Origin: Gnetum montanum
Lineage: Eukaryota; Streptophyta; Gnetopsida; Gnetales; Gnetaceae
DNA length: 64,000 nt
Direction of reading: 5' to 3'
Assembly (NCBI GenBank): GCA_015680685.1
Contig: MNCI01002989.1
Location: 1 to 64,000, forward strand
In this document: one piece after another, positions 60,401-64,000 of the stretch
How the letters are laid out: every line of letters begins with the position of its first letter
How positions within the stretch are numbered: the first letter of the stretch is position 1
Program-made: the position numbers and the translations under genes
The notes under the pieces: generated by a model
The model's input: the letters and a program-made list of their open reading frames with translations, nothing else
Database searches by the model: none
What the model was told of the DNA's origin: nothing

Positions 60401-62889
60401 ATATTGATCTCATTTTTCATGAGATGTCATGGATAGAATTTTGAGTTGGTAAGAGCTTAGCATGAGATATGTGTCATAAGATCACACATGAAGAGTGCAT
60501 GAGAATGTATGTAGATCTTGGTCAATTATGTGTATTTCGCCTTATGTCTCTTGTATACTTGTATGTTGGATCTCAACCTTGGGTTATGGGAGAGATCTCA
60601 TTTGGTTATATCTCAGATTTTTTAAAGTCCAAACCATAAAAAAATGTGAGTCATAATAAAATATATATACTTGTTGATACATAAGGGGTTGTTCCAAGGT
60701 AAACCACATATAAGCTTATAAGCAAATATACCATGATATATAAAAATGCTAGTGCATGTAAACAAGGAGCCAAGGGTTTAAGGTTCAAGATGCACAATCA
60801 TAAACATAATTATAAGAAAGACATTAGAATATACTAGCATTAACCACTAGTAAAATGTAATATATTTGACATAATATATTAATTATATCCTTACACTTAA
60901 AAATCAAGCGTAAGAAAATAAATAATAAAATGAAGATCCTAGCTTCTAAACACCAAGGTGTTACAACATATAATTCATAAATCTCTAACATGAATCATAT
61001 AATTCATTACTCACAATTAAATGTAATATAATCTATCTAAATACATTAGTACTAAACATTAATTAGTATTATATGCTAAATAGGTGGTTGTCCAATTAGT
61101 AATGACAGAAAACATATTCTGAGATCTCATCATAAATATACTTTTAACATATATATAAATCATAAAACTCCACAATCATTCTACCTACATGGTTTAACCT
61201 AGACCATCTATACCAACACTACCTATGAGAAGAGATATGACAATTTGACATGACTAAATTAAAAGAAAGACATATAGAATCCCTAATCAATTTGGGGTGA
61301 AGCATCATGAATCTAGTTTATAATACATGATGAATATCATTCTTGAAAGCATGTTATGCTTCACATCCAAGTAATATATCTTGATGATGAAGGTGTAGTT
61401 TGATATTAATGATACTTCAATTTCAACTTTGAATTTGAAGAAATTTTTAAATTTTTGAATATGATGAGTTATTCATTAGTCATTGTACTAATTTTTAAGC
61501 ATATTATACATTGTGGTATTATAACATGATTCATGGCATGAGCACCATAAGATGATCATAAGTCATGTTCTATTGAAATACATATATAATAAAAACTAAG
61601 GATACCATAAGCAAACGATGAGAAAACCATGAGTTGTTATTTAAGGAAGCCTAGAAATTTATATTTTTGAATGTTTCACATGTAAAATGTGATGTTCTAA
61701 CTAGTTGTGGTTAATTTATCTTATTTTTCTTTTCGTGTCATGGATCCCACAAATTGTTATTTAAGGAAGCCTAGAAATTTAGATTATTGAATGTTCCACA
61801 TGTAAACCATGATCCTCTAACTAGTTGTGATTAATTTATCTTATTTTGCTTTTCATACCATGGGTTATGGTATATCATCATGAGTCATAGTTATCAATCA
61901 CAAGTCAAGGTTGACCATTTACTTTAATTTTAGTACACAGGAGTGATGGTTGTGTTGTAGTGAATTTTTGGGCATATCATATGATAACCATAAGTCATGG
62001 TTTGATTATTGAGGATACCATGAGTTAAGATTAGATCATAACATGTAATAAAACTTCAGTATTATCAAATCCTATAATTTAATTTAAGTAAGACTTAAAT
62101 TTTTTAAGTTATCAAAGATAGCTACATAACGTGAGAAAATGGCTTAAATAGATTTAGTTGGATTTGAATTGAATTTTATAAATTTAATTAATTAATAATT
62201 ATTGGTGTTCTTATGAATGAAATTTTGAAATAGTGAGGATGGATGAGAAGAGTGTTGATTAATAATCTTCACGCTATTGATGAATAGAAGATGGTAAATA
62301 ATTGTTTAATTGATTGTTGACTAATGAAGCTAAAGAGGTAACGTAAACTAATAATACTAATGTTGATAATAATTATGAACTTGAAGGATATTATCTTTCT
62401 TAAATGAGAGAAGATGAAAGGCTATTAAAGAAAAAAAATTGTATACAATCTTTATTCAATAGTTCCAAAAGTTTTACAACATCTTATGGCCTTCACATTT
62501 ATAGAACAACTTTGGGGTCATGATGAGGAATAATGAAGAGTTAATCTCCACTAAAAATAATGAAGAAAAAACTTTGAAAAAAATGATGAATTGGGACCAT
62601 AAAGAAGTACATCCATCCATCAATTCATAAATTATATATTTGACTTTATTTTTTCTTATTTTCAGACTGAATTACAAAATAAAGCATGAATTTTGTTTCT
62701 AAAGATTTACTTTTTCTAGCTTTACACACTAGTAATATTAGTCCCTTCTCTAGGATGAAATGCAAATATCTTGATGAATATCCTTAGTCTTCTTGAATCC
62801 TCTACTTTTGTTTAAGGTATTTAATCCTATATAAAAAAGGAGATTTTATTTAAGATCATCTACTTAATTATTTGTTTCAATATGAATTA
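60401..62889. other. AT-rich sequence without recognisable genes
   Basis: No credible ORF or element end. It contains a tandem duplication at 61632-61862 and scattered catgag/ccatgagt words. Confidence 0.5.
61632..61862. repeat. Tandem duplication, period about 119 bp
   Basis: Both units share gttatttaaggaagcctag, aaattta, ctaactagttgtg and ttaatttatcttatttt in order, with a few substitutions. Confidence 0.85.
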
Positions 62890-64000
62890 GTTTGATATTT
62901 CCTTTCTTTACTTATTTCTTTATAACATAGTACTTTATGTTAATATGTTTGGAATTTTTGTATAAACTATGTTCAATCAAGAGTTATATAACAATTATGT
63001 TATCAAATAAGAGTTTAATAGGAAGGTACACATAAAATGAAAGTCATGTTATAACCTTTTTGAACCAAAGGAGATGTTAAATACATTCAACTGTTACATT
63101 GAATTTTGCCTTCCATGTTGATAAACTAACAAAATTTTGTTTTTTGATTTCCAGTAAAGCGTATTTTGTCCATAAAAGATTATTACTCCTAAAGTTGAGT
63201 TTTTATTATTATCATCATCTTTCCAATCAACATCATATATGCATGAAATCTTTCATCTCCTTTAGTATATTTTAATCCATAACTTTAAGTTTTTGTTACA
63301 AATCTGAACACATGAATAAGAATTTTAAGATGAGATTCTCTTGGTTTTTGCATGTAACATAACAGGAGAGAAGTAGCAAATTCTAAATCAAGTCTTGTAT
63401 GGTATAGAACTCTTAAAGATCCTAACATTATTTCATACACGGTTGCGTTAATAAGAGGTGTATGATCTTTATTTTCTATCTTGATGTTATAAGTAAGGAA
63501 GAATTTTTTGGCTTTCTCTAATAACATTATACTTTTCTAAAATGGATCTTATAAACTTAGATTGATGAATTTTGATTTTCTACTTGTTTTACTTAACTTG
63601 AATGTCTAAGAAGTATTTCCATTCTCCTATATATTTAATTTTAAATTCATTTTTCAAATTAGATTTTAATTAATTTAGGACATTTTTAGTTGTGGCAATA
63701 AAGGCTATATCTTCCACATAAAGAGAGATGACAATGAAATTATCTCTATCATGTTGGTAATATAGAGTTAGTTCAAACATGCATGAGAAGTAGTTTTTCT
63801 TTATGAGAAAGTCATTGATTCTATGAAACAATGCTCTATGTGCTTATTTAAATCCATATAGTACTTTTTTAAGTTTACAAACATTATCTTCCATACCTTC
63901 AAGTTATAAAATTTATATTTCTTCATTAATGGGTTTAGTTCAAAATATTAACATTAATTTTATGTAGCTTTAAATCATAATGAGTGACAATATATAGGAT
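62890..64000 (-). pseudogene. Ty1/copia RT-RNase H remnant running off the right edge
   Basis: Minus-strand pieces: SLYVEDIAFIATTKNVL (family YVDD, about 63730), IKYIGEWKYFLDIQV, YHTRLDLEFATSLLLCYMQKPRESHLKIL (63400-63310), then RNase H LLFDNITVI and SKHINIKYYVIKK (63030-62920). Many stops. A different, older copy than the copia element at the left edge. Confidence 0.82.

Overview
The window is nuclear DNA of a seed plant with a repeat-rich genome. It is built almost entirely of LTR retrotransposons and their wrecks: Ty1/copia, chromovirus-like Ty3/gypsy, Tat-like Ty3/gypsy and Athila-like Ty3/gypsy. I found no host gene, no functional RNA gene and nothing bacterial. The species cannot be read from the sequence.

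Layout. (A) 1-5123: a Ty1/copia element on the minus strand. Its gag-PR-INT-RT frame is open for 1003 codons to the window edge, and a probable 1.65 kb intron lies just after a 19-nt first coding exon. (B) 5124-10449: a small Athila-like element (call it A1). It keeps only an accessory ORF, and most of a tRNA-Asp has been copied next to its LTR. (C) 10450-10859: an inverted LTR fragment, followed by about 2 kb of repeated gaacca...tggttc mini-palindromes. (D) About 13.86-60.4 kb: a nest that can be resolved from target-site duplications (TSDs). An old plus-strand chromovirus-like element (call it CH) was split inside its RT by a 33 kb minus-strand Tat-like element (T1, 14646-47694, LTRs about 2.9 kb, TSD AAATG). 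T1 was then entered by a complete 13.2 kb Athila-like element (A2, 18225-31464, TSD CTACT/CTACC) and by a 7.1 kb one (A3, 36535-43640, TSD ACTAT/ACTAC). CH was entered again downstream by A4 (50179-59872, TSD CATGA). A4 itself carries a probable solo LTR (56733-58451, TSD CTTGT). (E) 60.4-64 kb: AT-rich sequence with a short duplication, then a decayed copia RT/RNase H on the minus strand running off the right edge.

How the parts relate. A1-A4 share LTR ends (TGATGA...TCATCA), a tRNA-Asp-type primer site and minus orientation, but carry different modules. A2 has gag, PR, RT, RNase H, INT and a roughly 950-codon accessory ORF. A4 has gag, PR and the accessory ORF. A3 has gag and PR only. A1 has the accessory ORF only. 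The accessory ORF lies between the integrase region and the 3' LTR. It has conserved blocks, a long coiled coil and a proline-rich C-terminus. The main leads are the copied tRNA beside the A1 LTR, the accessory protein, an RNase H domain placed before RT in T1, the copia 5' intron, hairpins at LTR tips that differ in sequence but share position, and the palindrome array.

Assembly notes: single-N gaps at 8971 and 9380 bracket a contig that is very probably inverted. A 78-base gap lies at 58238-58315.
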